Below are positions 52,067-62,440 of a stretch of DNA of 64,000 nt, one piece after another. The position numbers were made by a program, and so were the translations under genes. Each line of letters begins with the position of its first letter. Position 1 is the first letter of the stretch. The DNA comes from SVQP01 sp045594705. Its GTDB lineage: Bacteria; Bacillota; Clostridia; Oscillospirales; CAG-272. The stretch is from the NCBI GenBank assembly GCA_045594705.1, contig JAZNZB010000090.1, positions 1 to 64,000 on the forward strand. The letters are read 5' to 3'. The notes beneath the pieces are model-generated. The model was not told where the DNA came from. It saw only the letters and a list, made by a program, of their open reading frames with translations, and did no database searches.

Positions 52067-54291
52067 GATGAATATCCCCTGACTACATCCACAACGCCAT
52101 CAAGACTCTTTAGTCTGGACATAATGGACTGATAATGATCTGTGTTTTTACAGCTTACCTTCAAATTGATGATACACATACCGTTTGTTCTCTTTTGCGA
52201 ATTGACTGACAAGATTGCAACTCGCATATCTGCAAGAGCAGTAGCAATATCTGCCAGCATACCAATTCGGTCCTCGGAATGCAGCTGGATGAATGCTTCG
52301 TATACGCCAACGCTGCCGGAATCATTCTGGGAGGTTTCCCATTCTGCCTTGACCCAGCGGTCCTCGTATTCACTTCTGCCCATGATGTTGATCACATTCG
52401 GGCAATCACTTTTATGAATAGAAATACCGAAGCCCTTGGTAATAAAACCAATGACGCGATCGCCCGGCAGCGGGTTGCAACACTTTGCAAATTTGACCTG
52501 GCAACCGGTTTCACCGTCAACAATAATACCGCTGTTGGAGCGGACATTTCTGACCTTGGAGGGGGCCGAGATCATATCGCTCTCTGTAATTTGCGGAGCT
52601 TGATCGACTTCCACTGTCAGATACTTCGAGGCTTCATCCTTTATCTTATTAGCAATCTTTGAAACTGCAAGACCGCCATATCCGATCTCATTGAACAAAT
52701 CATCTGCACTGGCAAAGCCGATACGCTGTGCAATTGCAGCACAGATCTCATTGCGCACGGTTTCTGAAGGCTTGCCGATTGTTTTTTTGATCTCAGCCTC
52801 GACCTGTGCTTTGCCTTCAATGATATTCTCAGTTCTCTTTTCGCGCTTGAACCATTGACGGATCTTGGCGCGAGCCTCACCCGTTTTTACAATCGAGAGC
52901 CAGTCTCGGCTGGGGCCTTTACTTGCGGACGAGGTTAATACCTCAATGATCTCACCGTTTTCAAGTACTCTGTCAATGGGTACGATGCTTCCGTTGATTT
53001 TGGCTCCGATCATTTTATTACCGACCGCGGAGTGAATGGCATACGCAAAGTCAATTGCAGTAGCTCCTTGAGGCAAAGCAATGACGTCACCCTTGGGGGT
53101 AAATACAAATACCTCATCGTGGAAAATATCGGTTTTTAATGCGTGCATGAACTCATCCGGGTCACGCGCTCCGTCCTCTGTCTCGATCAGACGTGCGATC
53201 CATTCCAGCTTCTTGTCCATATCCTCCTTAGAGGTAGCACCGGATTTGTATTTCCAATGCGCAGCAATACCGTATTCCGCAATATGATGCATTTCCCACG
53301 TACGGATCTGCACTTCAAAAGGAATACCCGAGCGCCCAATGACTGTCGTATGCAAGGATCGGTACATATTGGGCTTGGGAGTTGAGATATAGTCCTTGAA
53401 TCTTCCGGGCATTGAGTTAAACATCTCATGAATGATACCCAATACTGTATAGCACTCAAGCTCGGTATCCACAATGATACGCATCGCATAGAAGTCATAG
53501 ATCTCGTCAAAGTTTTTCCCCTGAGAAAACATCTTCTTATAAATGCTGTAGACAGTCTTAATTCGTCCCTCAAGGGTATAGGAGATGTGATTTTCCTCAA
53601 GCTTTGCACCAACAGTCTGACGAATGCCCTCTATGAAATTCAAACTCTGTCCGTACTTCTGTTCTATGCCGGTACGAACCTCTTCATATCCGATGGGGTC
53701 CAAATAGCGGACGCCGAGATTTTCAAGCTCTTGCTTGATTTTTTGCATACCGAGACGGTGTGCAAGCGGCGCATAAACCTGCATGGTTTCAAGTGCGGTA
53801 ATTCTACGCTTATTGTCCGGCTTTGCATCCAAGGTTCTCATGTTATGCAGTCTGTCACATAACTTGATAAAGATGACTCGTACGTCCTTGGACATCGCAA
53901 GTAACATTTTTCTCAGGTTTTCAATATGCGCTTCTTCTTTATCCTCAACCTGCAGCGTTACGATCTTGGTCAAACCGTCAACAAGAATTGCAACGTCCTT
54001 GCCAAAAAGCTTTTCAATTTCCCTGAGATTTGTCTTGTCTGCACAATCTTCAACTGTGTCATGCAACAAGGCTGCACAAATTGAGTCTGTATCAAGCTCC
54101 AGACCGGCAACGATTTCTGCAACAGCAACAGGGTGAGAAATATATTTTTCACCGCTGGCGCGATATTGTCCATCGTGCAAATTATCAGCATATTGAAAAG
54201 CATGCGTGATTTTTTCTATGTCATATTTTTTACCGGTTGCTTTGAGAATATCAAGCAGCCTGGTGATGTCTGTATGAACAGTATTTTGCAT
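52063..54291 (-). CDS. relA: bifunctional (p)ppGpp synthetase/hydrolase, RelA/SpoT family
   Basis: 742 residues. The HD hydrolase has LLHDTVEDC (His 77, Asp 78), the synthetase GRIKTVYSIYKKM and YRSLHTTVIG, a TGS domain with FTPKGDVIALPQGATAIDFAYAIHS, and a C-terminal ACT domain. Intact HD residues imply hydrolase activity in addition to synthesis of the stringent alarmone. Confidence 0.95.
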   Translation of the reverse strand: MQNTVHTDITRLLDILKATGKKYDIEKITHAFQYADNLHDGQYRASGEKYISHPVAVAEIVAGLELDTDSICAALLHDTVEDCADKTNLREIEKLFGKDVAILVDGLTKIVTLQVEDKEEAHIENLRKMLLAMSKDVRVIFIKLCDRLHNMRTLDAKPDNKRRITALETMQVYAPLAHRLGMQKIKQELENLGVRYLDPIGYEEVRTGIEQKYGQSLNFIEGIRQTVGAKLEENHISYTLEGRIKTVYSIYKKMFSQGKNFDEIYDFYAMRIIVDTELECYTVLGIIHEMFNSMPGRFKDYISTPKPNMYRSLHTTVIGRSGIPFEVQIRTWEMHHIAEYGIAAHWKYKSGATSKEDMDKKLEWIARLIETEDGARDPDEFMHALKTDIFHDEVFVFTPKGDVIALPQGATAIDFAYAIHSAVGNKMIGAKINGSIVPIDRVLENGEIIEVLTSSASKGPSRDWLSIVKTGEARAKIRQWFKREKRTENIIEGKAQVEAEIKKTIGKPSETVRNEICAAIAQRIGFASADDLFNEIGYGGLAVSKIANKIKDEASKYLTVEVDQAPQITESDMISAPSKVRNVRSNSGIIVDGETGCQVKFAKCCNPLPGDRVIGFITKGFGISIHKSDCPNVINIMGRSEYEDRWVKAEWETSQNDSGSVGVYEAFIQLHSEDRIGMLADIATALADMRVAILSVNSQKRTNGMCIINLKVSCKNTDHYQSIMSRLKSLDGVVDVVRGYSS

Positions 54292-54325
54292 TGTTGTTCC
54301 TCTGAATTCTTTTGTGTAAAAGATA

Positions 54326-56515
54326 TTACTTACATTGTGTACGTAACTTCTTTAATATCTCTGAATTCTCAATATTCGTTTTGGCGGCATTACAGTATAC
54401 ATCGAAAATATAAAGATTGTCACCGGGTTCTTTGACTCCGCACAGAGAGAGCTCCTTGAGAATCATAATAATAAACTTCAATTTGACGTAATTGATTTGC
54501 AGTGCGGATGTCAGATTCAGTGTAGACAGCAGAGTTTTATGTGAAAAAGTGTTATGCCCGATTCGGCACTCTCTGCGCAATAGCTTGTAAACCTCGGCAA
54601 TGTCCTCTCTGTTAGGGACAATGTTTTCTGAACAAGAGAATTCCGCGCCATCCAAGATCTGCTGATATCTTTCCTTTTCCAGTTTGCATTTCTCTGCGTA
54701 TTCGTCTGATATGCGCATATCCTTAACGATCATCTGCAGGCTCTTGACGTTCTGATACTCGTTGATGCTGAGTTGGAACATAACATCCACACAATCGGAA
54801 ACACTGAACGGGAACGTGGAGGCAGGTACTCCAAACCATACGGCCTGCATTTGTAAGCCATCCTTGGCTAAAATCACTTTACAGTGCTTGCCTGCTCCCA
54901 GCGGAATGACCTTATAGACCGTCAGATTTCTGGTTACAAGCTCAGGCGTTGGGTTTGCAACACCAAAGGGCTCCAATTTAGTTAATTCGACCGCTAAGGG
55001 CATACTCAGGCTATGAATATCTACCTCACAATCTGCTTCATAGCGGATGTCCAGCGCATCACTGTCGAGATTCTCTCTTGCGTATTTATTGATTCTCTTT
55101 CGGAATTCATCAATATTGCATCTCGCAATCGAAAGCCCTGCAGCCAGCTCATGTCCGCCGTAGCGTGTCAGCAGATCACTGCAATGCGTAAGTGCATCAA
55201 CAAGATTCATGCCTTTGATGCTTCTGCCCGATCCCTTGCCAATGTCATCTAAGCTTGCATAGCCTCGTGTAGCTCCGTCAAAAGAAATCAGCACGGACGG
55301 CAAGCCATATTTCTCTGTGATTCTGGACGATACGATACCGATGATTCCCTGTTGCCATGAATCATCCTCCAACACAATGACTCTGTCATTAATAAAATCA
55401 TGCTGCTGTTCGATAGTTCTGTAAGCCTGTTCGGCAATACGGTTTTCTTCTATCTGTCTTTGGGTGTTGATTTTGCAAAGCTCCTCTGCCCGCTCTTTTG
55501 CTATATCGGGGTCATTCTCAAGCAAAAGCTCAACCGCCTTAGTAGCGCTACTGATTCTTCCGGCTGCATTGATTCGTGGAGCAATGCCAAAGCCGATGAA
55601 CCCGGAGGTGATCTTTTTCCTTTTTGGAGGTTGATCCTGTCTCGTATTTGGATTATAGGATGATGCATCGATCAGTGCATTTAATCCGCATCTCTGTGTA
55701 TTTTCAACAGCCTCAAGACCTACTGAAACAATGAATCTGTTCTCGTCTATGATGGGCATAACGTCCGCAATCGTACCAATAGCTGTCAGATCTACATAAT
55801 CTCTGCATACGCTTTCGATCGCTTCCTCTGCAGTGCCACCGCGCTTTTTGTATTCATTGATTTCATATGCACATATCAATTTGAATACCACACCAACCCC
55901 TGCAAGCTCCTTGAAAGGGTAAGGGCAATCGGGTCTGTGGGGATTGACTACGGCGCACGCAGGAGGCAATTCCGCTCTGCATTCGTGGTGGTCGGTAATC
56001 ACCATGTCTATTCCGATAGAATCCGCGTATTTGACCTCTTCATCAGCAGTAATTCCCGTATCCACAGTAATGATCAAACTGACACCGTGATCGGCCAACA
56101 CATCTATTGCCGCCTGACAAAGTCCATACCCTTCTTTATCACGGCTGGGGATATAGTAAACGACGTCAGCTCCCTTGCTTTGCAAATAAAGGTAGATTGA
56201 TGTCACGGAGGTGACCCCGTCAACGTCGTAGTCTCCATAAATGGCAATGCTTTCCTCGTTTTCGATAGCTTTCTCAATGCGCTCAACCGCCTTTCCCATA
56301 TCCTTCATCAAAAAAGGATCGTGCAAGGCAGAAATATCTATGGACATAAAGGCTTTCGCTTTTTGCGGTGTATCATAACCTCTGTTATAAAGTAATCTCG
56401 CTGTAATCAGAGAGACGCCTGTCTCTTGTGATATCCGTGCGATCTTATGATCGGATTCTTCCCCGCCCGGCGTATAAAGAAGCGACCATACACGTTCTCT
56501 TTGCAATTCTCTCAT
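54326..56515 (-). CDS. recJ: single-stranded-DNA-specific exonuclease RecJ
   Basis: 729 residues, DHH/DHHA1 family. IYGDYDVDGVTS and MVITDHHECR carry the metal ligands; IAPRINAAGRIS and RYGGHELAAGLSI follow in the DHHA1 part. Degrades single-stranded DNA 5' to 3' in repair. Its C-terminal extension (about 560-729) is longer than the E. coli form, as usual in Firmicutes. Precedes relA by 34 bases. Confidence 0.95.
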   Translation of the reverse strand: MRELQRERVWSLLYTPGGEESDHKIARISQETGVSLITARLLYNRGYDTPQKAKAFMSIDISALHDPFLMKDMGKAVERIEKAIENEESIAIYGDYDVDGVTSVTSIYLYLQSKGADVVYYIPSRDKEGYGLCQAAIDVLADHGVSLIITVDTGITADEEVKYADSIGIDMVITDHHECRAELPPACAVVNPHRPDCPYPFKELAGVGVVFKLICAYEINEYKKRGGTAEEAIESVCRDYVDLTAIGTIADVMPIIDENRFIVSVGLEAVENTQRCGLNALIDASSYNPNTRQDQPPKRKKITSGFIGFGIAPRINAAGRISSATKAVELLLENDPDIAKERAEELCKINTQRQIEENRIAEQAYRTIEQQHDFINDRVIVLEDDSWQQGIIGIVSSRITEKYGLPSVLISFDGATRGYASLDDIGKGSGRSIKGMNLVDALTHCSDLLTRYGGHELAAGLSIARCNIDEFRKRINKYARENLDSDALDIRYEADCEVDIHSLSMPLAVELTKLEPFGVANPTPELVTRNLTVYKVIPLGAGKHCKVILAKDGLQMQAVWFGVPASTFPFSVSDCVDVMFQLSINEYQNVKSLQMIVKDMRISDEYAEKCKLEKERYQQILDGAEFSCSENIVPNREDIAEVYKLLRRECRIGHNTFSHKTLLSTLNLTSALQINYVKLKFIIMILKELSLCGVKEPGDNLYIFDVYCNAAKTNIENSEILKKLRTQCK

Positions 56516-56607
56516 GTTATTTTTCCTTCATCTCGTTCGTAGTCTGATTCCTTTCGGTCACATCGGCACCAAAAGATCATCGTAATGCATCTAAATCATT
56601 TTTTGAT

Positions 56608-58254
56608 TCAATCATGGTATGGAGCGTAACGCTTCATGACTGCAAGCGCTGTTTTAACACCGTCAACTGCGGCACTGGTTATGCCTCCTGCATACCCCGC
56701 TCCTTCTCCGCAAGGATATATATATGGAAATCCAATAGCTGTGCCCTGCTCATTTCTCGTAATCCGCACAGGTGCACTTGTTCTGGTTTCTGCTCCGGTC
56801 AAAACTGCATCGGAAGCAGCAAAACCGGGGATTTTCTGATCAAAGGATGACAATCCGTATCGCAACGTTTGGTTAACGATATTTGGGAATAATACAGATA
56901 GATCCGTCACCTTGACAAACCCGTTCATATAAGTCGGTAAGACACGCGAGGGCTCATGCTTGGTTTTTCCCGACATGAAATCTCCCACTGTTTGGATCGG
57001 TGCAGCATAATTCTCTCCACCGGCAAGGAAGGCTTTTTCCTCAATCGTTCGCTGTAGTTCGATCATCCCTTCGACAAGACTGCCATTGATCGGGGCAATA
57101 TCATCGCAGCCGAGAGAAACAACCACAGCTGCATTTGAATTACGACCGTCTCTTGCGCGATTGCTCATACCATTGACCACGACGCGCCCCTGTTCAGATG
57201 TAGCTGCCATGACCTCGCCACCCGGACACATGCAAAACGTATACACACCGCGTCCCGTTCCGGTATCCGATAACGCATACTCGGCATGACCAAGCGCGGG
57301 GTGGCCGGCAAAACTCCCGTATAGTGCTGTATCAATTTCCGTTGTCAGATGCTCAATTCTGACGCCCACGGAAATTGGCTTGGCAATCAGGTTCATTTGC
57401 TTCTCCAAAAGCATTTTATAGGTGTCACGTGCACTGTGGCCTATGGCCAAAACAATACTGCTGCATCGAATATTCCCCTTTGTTGTGTAAGCGATGACAG
57501 AACCGTCAGCACATTGATCAAACCCTTCCAATCGGCAACGGTAGATCACTGTGCCGCCAAGACTGCGAATTTGCGCAAGGATACTGTCAACAACACCGCG
57601 CAACAGATCAGTTCCGATATGGGGCTTTGAGAGCAGCAGAATATCCGTCGGAGCACCGTGTTCAACCATGGTTTCAAGTACGAATGAACACTTTGGATCG
57701 TGGATTCGTGTCATTAGCTTTCCGTCCGAAAATGTTCCTGCGCCACCTGCTCCGAACTGAATATTCGAATTGGTATCAAGTATTTTTGACTCATAGAAAT
57801 GCATAACCGACCGCGCGCGGTCGGTAATAGAATCGCCTCTGTCAATAATGATCGGCCGATAACCGTTTCTTGCAAGCATCAATGCAGCAAACAAGCCCGC
57901 AGGTCCCATTCCCACTATTAGCGGCGGGGCCAAAAGAGGTTCACGGCCATATTCCGGAAGAATCTCTTCGCTTCGCAGAATTCGTATCTTTTCTTTTTGC
58001 AAGACCGCTTCGTTTTTAGGATAAGCACCATCTTGCTTGGATGCCAGTACCGAGAATACGAATTTGATGTTATCACGGTCTCTTGCATCGACTGATTTTT
58101 TGAATAGTGAAAGCCGATAGCTTGCCGGATTCTGACCAATTCGTTTTATTCTTTTGGCAGCTCTTGCAAAAATCTCTTGCTCATCTGCGTCCACAGGGAC
58201 GGCGATTGATTCAATCACCATCCCTGTCGTACGCTTGATTTCATTACTTATCAT
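56608..58254 (-). CDS. FAD-dependent oxidoreductase
   Basis: 548 residues. An N-terminal domain of about 95 residues precedes the dinucleotide motif VGMGPAGLFAALMLARNGY. Further along: GGAGTFSDGKLMTRI, IVLAIGHSARDTY and CPGGEVMA. This is a widespread uncharacterised flavoprotein family whose members are found in anaerobes. Substrate unknown. Overlaps the cdaR end by 11 bases. Confidence 0.88.
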   Translation of the reverse strand: MISNEIKRTTGMVIESIAVPVDADEQEIFARAAKRIKRIGQNPASYRLSLFKKSVDARDRDNIKFVFSVLASKQDGAYPKNEAVLQKEKIRILRSEEILPEYGREPLLAPPLIVGMGPAGLFAALMLARNGYRPIIIDRGDSITDRARSVMHFYESKILDTNSNIQFGAGGAGTFSDGKLMTRIHDPKCSFVLETMVEHGAPTDILLLSKPHIGTDLLRGVVDSILAQIRSLGGTVIYRCRLEGFDQCADGSVIAYTTKGNIRCSSIVLAIGHSARDTYKMLLEKQMNLIAKPISVGVRIEHLTTEIDTALYGSFAGHPALGHAEYALSDTGTGRGVYTFCMCPGGEVMAATSEQGRVVVNGMSNRARDGRNSNAAVVVSLGCDDIAPINGSLVEGMIELQRTIEEKAFLAGGENYAAPIQTVGDFMSGKTKHEPSRVLPTYMNGFVKVTDLSVLFPNIVNQTLRYGLSSFDQKIPGFAASDAVLTGAETRTSAPVRITRNEQGTAIGFPYIYPCGEGAGYAGGITSAAVDGVKTALAVMKRYAPYHD

Positions 58255-59002
58255 GATCAGCTCGAGTCACAGTTACGGATATTTCAATTCCGGAAATATC
58301 GTATTTCAAAGCTTCGTTTTTATTTGTTTCATGAAACAGAAGTGTTTGGTCTTCAGCATAAAAGCTTGCGGCAGTTACAGGGATTTTGTGAGTGCCCTCT
58401 TTGTCCTTGACACTCGAATAGTCAACCTCAAAAGAAACCGAGTTGATCTTGATCACTTCCTGCTCTGCACCAACAATCGTAAAGGTTCCGTTCATGGTGT
58501 TAGGATCTACGGTATAGGTAAAGTTTTCACGGTCCAGATCCGACGATACGTCAAGCACCGAATACTGGATCTGCTTGGAAACGTTAACGGTTACAACTGC
58601 AGGTGTAACATCATAGTTCTTAAGCTCGACCCGGTTGCCGCTTTCATCAAAGTAGTAAGCTTTAATAGATGCAACTCCATTTGTCGCAGAAGAAACGTCA
58701 GCAATCAGTCGAATGCTTTGTGCATCGTATTTCACAAGCTCACGATTGATGCCGCTGATCGAAATATTTGCGGCCTGTACGCTAAGTGAGTGGATTTCCA
58801 ATCCAACCTCATTTTCAAAAGACTCTGCACCGACGATTTCGACCGGCAATTGATTATAAGTCTTCACATTAATGTCGTCGTCAATCGCCTGTGCATATAG
58901 CCAGATACCGCATGCGATAAAGAAACATGTAATCAATGCTCCAATGCGGATGCCCTTCTTTTCATGAAAGTTGGTGGTGTTAGATTTGATGCTATTCATC
59001 AT
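58244..59002 (-). CDS. cdaR: CdaR, YbbR-domain regulator of diadenylate cyclase
   Basis: 252 residues: one membrane helix at about 20-42, then extracellular YbbR repeats (about 50-240). In Firmicutes CdaR binds CdaA and changes its cyclase activity. GAGGAGGG precedes the ATG and the gene overlaps cdaA by 4 bases. Confidence 0.9.
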   Translation of the reverse strand: MMNSIKSNTTNFHEKKGIRIGALITCFFIACGIWLYAQAIDDDINVKTYNQLPVEIVGAESFENEVGLEIHSLSVQAANISISGINRELVKYDAQSIRLIADVSSATNGVASIKAYYFDESGNRVELKNYDVTPAVVTVNVSKQIQYSVLDVSSDLDRENFTYTVDPNTMNGTFTIVGAEQEVIKINSVSFEVDYSSVKDKEGTHKIPVTAASFYAEDQTLLFHETNKNEALKYDISGIEISVTVTRADHDK

Positions 59003-59919
59003 TCACCCTCCTCACCATCATTGTCTCGTTTTTGCTCGGTTACGTATTTTTGATTCTCCTTCTGCTCGGATCGGATCGGACGTTTGGTTTTATTGCCCAT
59101 GAATTTTTCAATCGCATCGTGCAGATTCTTATAATCATAATCTCTATGGAGATATCCACCGTATGCAATCGAAATGATGCCGTTTTCCTCTGAAACGATT
59201 ACGACCATGGCATCACTGACTTCAGTGATACCTACACCTGCGCGATGACGTGTCCCAAGATCTCTCACAACCTCTTCGTTGTCAGATAAAGGAAGCTTGC
59301 ATGCGGCTGCCCCGACTCTGTCACCCTCTATGATGACTGCACCGTCGTGCAGCGGTGAGCGATTGACAAAAATGTTCCTCAAAAGCTTAGCAGATACCAT
59401 TGCATCCAAGCGCTCGCCCTTGTCCATATAATCCTGCAGCTTGGTGGTTTTTTGCAGGACGATCAATGCACCGTAGCCTTCTGACGAAAGCGAGCAGGCG
59501 GCAGAAGCAATTTCGGAGGCCAGATGATCAATTTCTGCAGAGGTACCAACCCGTTCACCGCCGAATCTTCCGATTCTCAAAGACGTGTTTCCAACACGCT
59601 CCAAAGCATCACGCAATTCAGGCTGGAATATGACTACGACAGCGATCAGACCCACAGTAAGAAAATTATCCATAATCAGTCCGACGGCCTTCATTTCGAG
59701 GATGCTGCAAATGATGAAAACGCTGAAAAGAGCCGCAATACCCAATAAAAGCTTGCCGGCTCTGCGCCTTCTGACAAATATATACAAGTAATAAAGCAAA
59801 CCCGTCAACAAAAGAATGTCGAGCAGATCAGTAAGAAGATTCATATTCTGGATAGGAAACAGAATATAGTCCGCTGCAAATGTCCGGATCAAATTCACAA
59901 GTTCCTGCCAATTAATCAT
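58999..59919 (-). CDS. cdaA: diadenylate cyclase CdaA
   Basis: 306 residues: three membrane helices in the first 90, then a DAC domain with the catalytic DGAVIIEGD and RHRAGVGI motifs. Converts two ATP to c-di-AMP, an osmotic and wall-homeostasis signal. AAAGGCGG lies 8 bases before the ATG. First gene of the long minus-strand run. Confidence 0.95.
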   Translation of the reverse strand: MINWQELVNLIRTFAADYILFPIQNMNLLTDLLDILLLTGLLYYLYIFVRRRRAGKLLLGIAALFSVFIICSILEMKAVGLIMDNFLTVGLIAVVVIFQPELRDALERVGNTSLRIGRFGGERVGTSAEIDHLASEIASAACSLSSEGYGALIVLQKTTKLQDYMDKGERLDAMVSAKLLRNIFVNRSPLHDGAVIIEGDRVGAAACKLPLSDNEEVVRDLGTRHRAGVGITEVSDAMVVIVSEENGIISIAYGGYLHRDYDYKNLHDAIEKFMGNKTKRPIRSEQKENQKYVTEQKRDNDGEEGE

Positions 59920-59954
59920 TCATACCACCGCCTTTCAATAAAATACCATTAAAC

Positions 59955-59983
59955 ATTATATCACAACATTTTCATTTTTTCAA
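59955..59983 (-). promoter_or_regulatory. cdaA operon promoter
   Basis: Minus strand TTGAAA (59978-59983), 17 bases, TATAAT (59955-59960). Confidence 0.8.
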
Positions 59984-60031
59984 CGGTTTCTTATATATTT
60001 TATAAAAAGTTTATAATTATAATTAGAAAAG

Positions 60032-60063
60032 AACCGCCACAGGCAGAAAAGCCCATGGCGGTT
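60032..60063 (-). terminator. terminator of the DUF4091 lipoprotein gene
   Basis: AACCGCCA and TGGCGGTT with inner GGC/GCC pairs and a T-rich tail on the minus strand. Confidence 0.8.
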
Positions 60064-60072
60064 TGCTGATTA

Positions 60073-62424
60073 TTATTTTATTTGAGAGACATTTTCCAGG
60101 AGCATGATGCGTACTGCATGCAAATAATCATCATCATTTGTGTAAGTGATAACGTCAGTTGTTACCATGTTAACTATGCTATTTGCAGCATCCTCTCCTG
60201 CTGATTTCTCAAGCATGTCAAGCAACTGATAGTCCTGAATGCCAAGACGTATATTTTCCAGCCTGAACGAAGAAACGGGTTCATAAACACCAACCTCTGC
60301 ACCGCTGTAAAGCAGCACTCCGTCACCGTAAACGCTGGTGATTACAGTAGATGCGAGATTGTTGTAAGGATCGGAAGACCAATAGGTAGAGCCCCAATAA
60401 AGCACTCCCGTCGAATCGGTCATTTTGCACTGCCAGATTGAAACGACAGGCTCAGTGCCATCACCCGTAGCAAGCCAGTTTGCATAAGGTTGATTGGGTT
60501 CCCAGCAGAAATACAACCAAAGCTCATCGCCTTCTGCAACCTCTGCCTTCATTCTTTCTGCAAATGAGCCGTATTGCTGATCTTGAAGTTTGGTTGTCAG
60601 ATATTGCGTACCGCTGATGATAGATTTATCTCTGGGCGTAAATGCAAAGACCTTAGTACACCAGATCTGCGTATACGGCTTCATAAAAGTGATCTGGTCC
60701 GAGCCTTCAATACTGATATTTGTAAAGAACGGGGATATCTGTCTGTAACCGGGATATGTACTTGCAAGACGATCTCCGTGCGATCTGAGCGCATAAAGCA
60801 ATTCTGCGTTGGTGGGCTCATCGACATAGTAGAAATATCCCTTGTCCAGCCATTCCTGCTTTTGAGAAAGCATCGCATAAGCCCCTGCTTCGTCGCCACC
60901 GTTGCTTTCTTTAATGCTGAACGAGGTCACTCTGGGATTATCCAAATACTCGATCACGCGCTCATCCCACAAGGAATAAGGCAAATTATAGCAAGAGATT
61001 CGGTTCTCCAGCATGAAATCATAGTAGATACGGTAGATTTCTTCTGCCGAATAATCATTCATTCCCTTAGCTTCATACGAGTTGGCGATGACCCACGGAG
61101 ACATTTGAACTGCGGTCTTGAGAGCAGTATGCTCCAAGAGCGAGAAGCCGTACACCTTTGTATACACATTGGCAGTTTTGATACATGCGCCGGTGTCGGC
61201 ATCATAGATGTTAAGCGTTGCGCCGTAAAGGCCGGCAGCCTGTTCCGATTCCGTCCACACCTTGAGCACAAATCCCTGAGAATTGTTCTGTGCCACCTCG
61301 ACACTTCCCTGTACCGGAGGGAGCGCATCGGGCACCCAATCGTTCCCGATCTTGACATAGTGTTCACGAAGCAGCTTTGTTTTCAGCACGTTACCCTGCC
61401 CGTCGGTCATGTCCGTGATTTCAACGCGAATACTACGGTCTGATTCGGTAGGAACAACAAAGAACTGACAATTTTCAATGGAATTACCTGCCATATGAAT
61501 GACATAGGTATTCAAACCGGAGGGCGTGATATGATCCCGGTAGGTCTTTTCGGTCATATGGTCAAACCAGAGCAGAACCGAATCATCTTCAGCAGAAGCA
61601 GTCAATTTATCATAATTCACACCGTCAACAGCCTCTTCCTTGAGATCAGATCCTTCGCCCGGTCTGGTTGTGTCAATGTCAAAATTCTGATAAGCTTCCT
61701 CTGCGGTCTTGTAAAGATCGATGGACGCAATATACACAGTTTCCCCTCCACCCGAAGGAGCAGTCAAAAAGTCAAAGCGGAACATATTGATTTTGCCCGA
61801 CCAATCTGCCTGAGACAAATCAAAAATGACGTATTGCCAATCGGAATTGGTCTGGTCAAATGTCGCAACCTTGCTGTATCCTCCAACAGGTCCTGTTATC
61901 TTTCCGGCAGCATAAAACAGTTCAAAGCCATCACTTGTTACGTTTTCGGCCTTGATCTTGATTACAACGTACTTGTAATCGTTTGCACTTGCGGGAGACA
62001 TCAAGAATTTTTTCATGTAACTCTTGTAATCCAGCATGATAAACGGGTCGTTTGCACCGTCATTGGTTGTCAGCTTAAGCACGTAGCCGCACTGCTCATC
62101 CTTGACAATTTCATACGTACACTGATTTGCATTGGTCAGCATCTTACTCCAATTGAAGGATTCCTGGCCCGTAAAGGTAATGCTTGTGGGAGAGTGCGGA
62201 TCGTTGAACTCATTTGCCACGGTCTGCTCTTCGGTTGTCTGTTCCTGGGTCGTCACGTCCTCGGTTGTCTGTTCTTCGGTCTGCTCGGGATCGCCCGTTT
62301 GCTCTTCGGGTGTTGCTGTGGTTTCATCGCCCCCTGTCGAAGGGACGGTATTGCATGCTGCAAATATGACGCAGCCAAGCGTAAGCATCGCAAGCGCGAT
62401 CAGAAACAGTTTTTTCAAGTTCAT
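60073..62424 (-). CDS. DUF4091 domain lipoprotein
   Basis: 783 residues. Lipobox FAAC with Cys 24, a Thr/Glu/Gln-rich spacer (about 30-70) made of TTEE/QTTE-like units, a beta-rich domain (about 80-240) of carbohydrate-binding look, and a C-terminal DUF4091 segment with YGDGVLLYSGAEVG and SFRLENIRLGIQDYQLLD. DUF4091 is found at the end of glycoside-hydrolase-like surface proteins. Probably anchored outside the membrane and acting on glycans; the substrate is unknown. CAAAGGAGG precedes the ATG; follows pncB by 16 bases. Confidence 0.85.
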   Translation of the reverse strand: MNLKKLFLIALAMLTLGCVIFAACNTVPSTGGDETTATPEEQTGDPEQTEEQTTEDVTTQEQTTEEQTVANEFNDPHSPTSITFTGQESFNWSKMLTNANQCTYEIVKDEQCGYVLKLTTNDGANDPFIMLDYKSYMKKFLMSPASANDYKYVVIKIKAENVTSDGFELFYAAGKITGPVGGYSKVATFDQTNSDWQYVIFDLSQADWSGKINMFRFDFLTAPSGGGETVYIASIDLYKTAEEAYQNFDIDTTRPGEGSDLKEEAVDGVNYDKLTASAEDDSVLLWFDHMTEKTYRDHITPSGLNTYVIHMAGNSIENCQFFVVPTESDRSIRVEITDMTDGQGNVLKTKLLREHYVKIGNDWVPDALPPVQGSVEVAQNNSQGFVLKVWTESEQAAGLYGATLNIYDADTGACIKTANVYTKVYGFSLLEHTALKTAVQMSPWVIANSYEAKGMNDYSAEEIYRIYYDFMLENRISCYNLPYSLWDERVIEYLDNPRVTSFSIKESNGGDEAGAYAMLSQKQEWLDKGYFYYVDEPTNAELLYALRSHGDRLASTYPGYRQISPFFTNISIEGSDQITFMKPYTQIWCTKVFAFTPRDKSIISGTQYLTTKLQDQQYGSFAERMKAEVAEGDELWLYFCWEPNQPYANWLATGDGTEPVVSIWQCKMTDSTGVLYWGSTYWSSDPYNNLASTVITSVYGDGVLLYSGAEVGVYEPVSSFRLENIRLGIQDYQLLDMLEKSAGEDAANSIVNMVTTDVITYTNDDDYLHAVRIMLLENVSQIK

Positions 62425-62440
62425 GAAAACCTCCTTTGTA

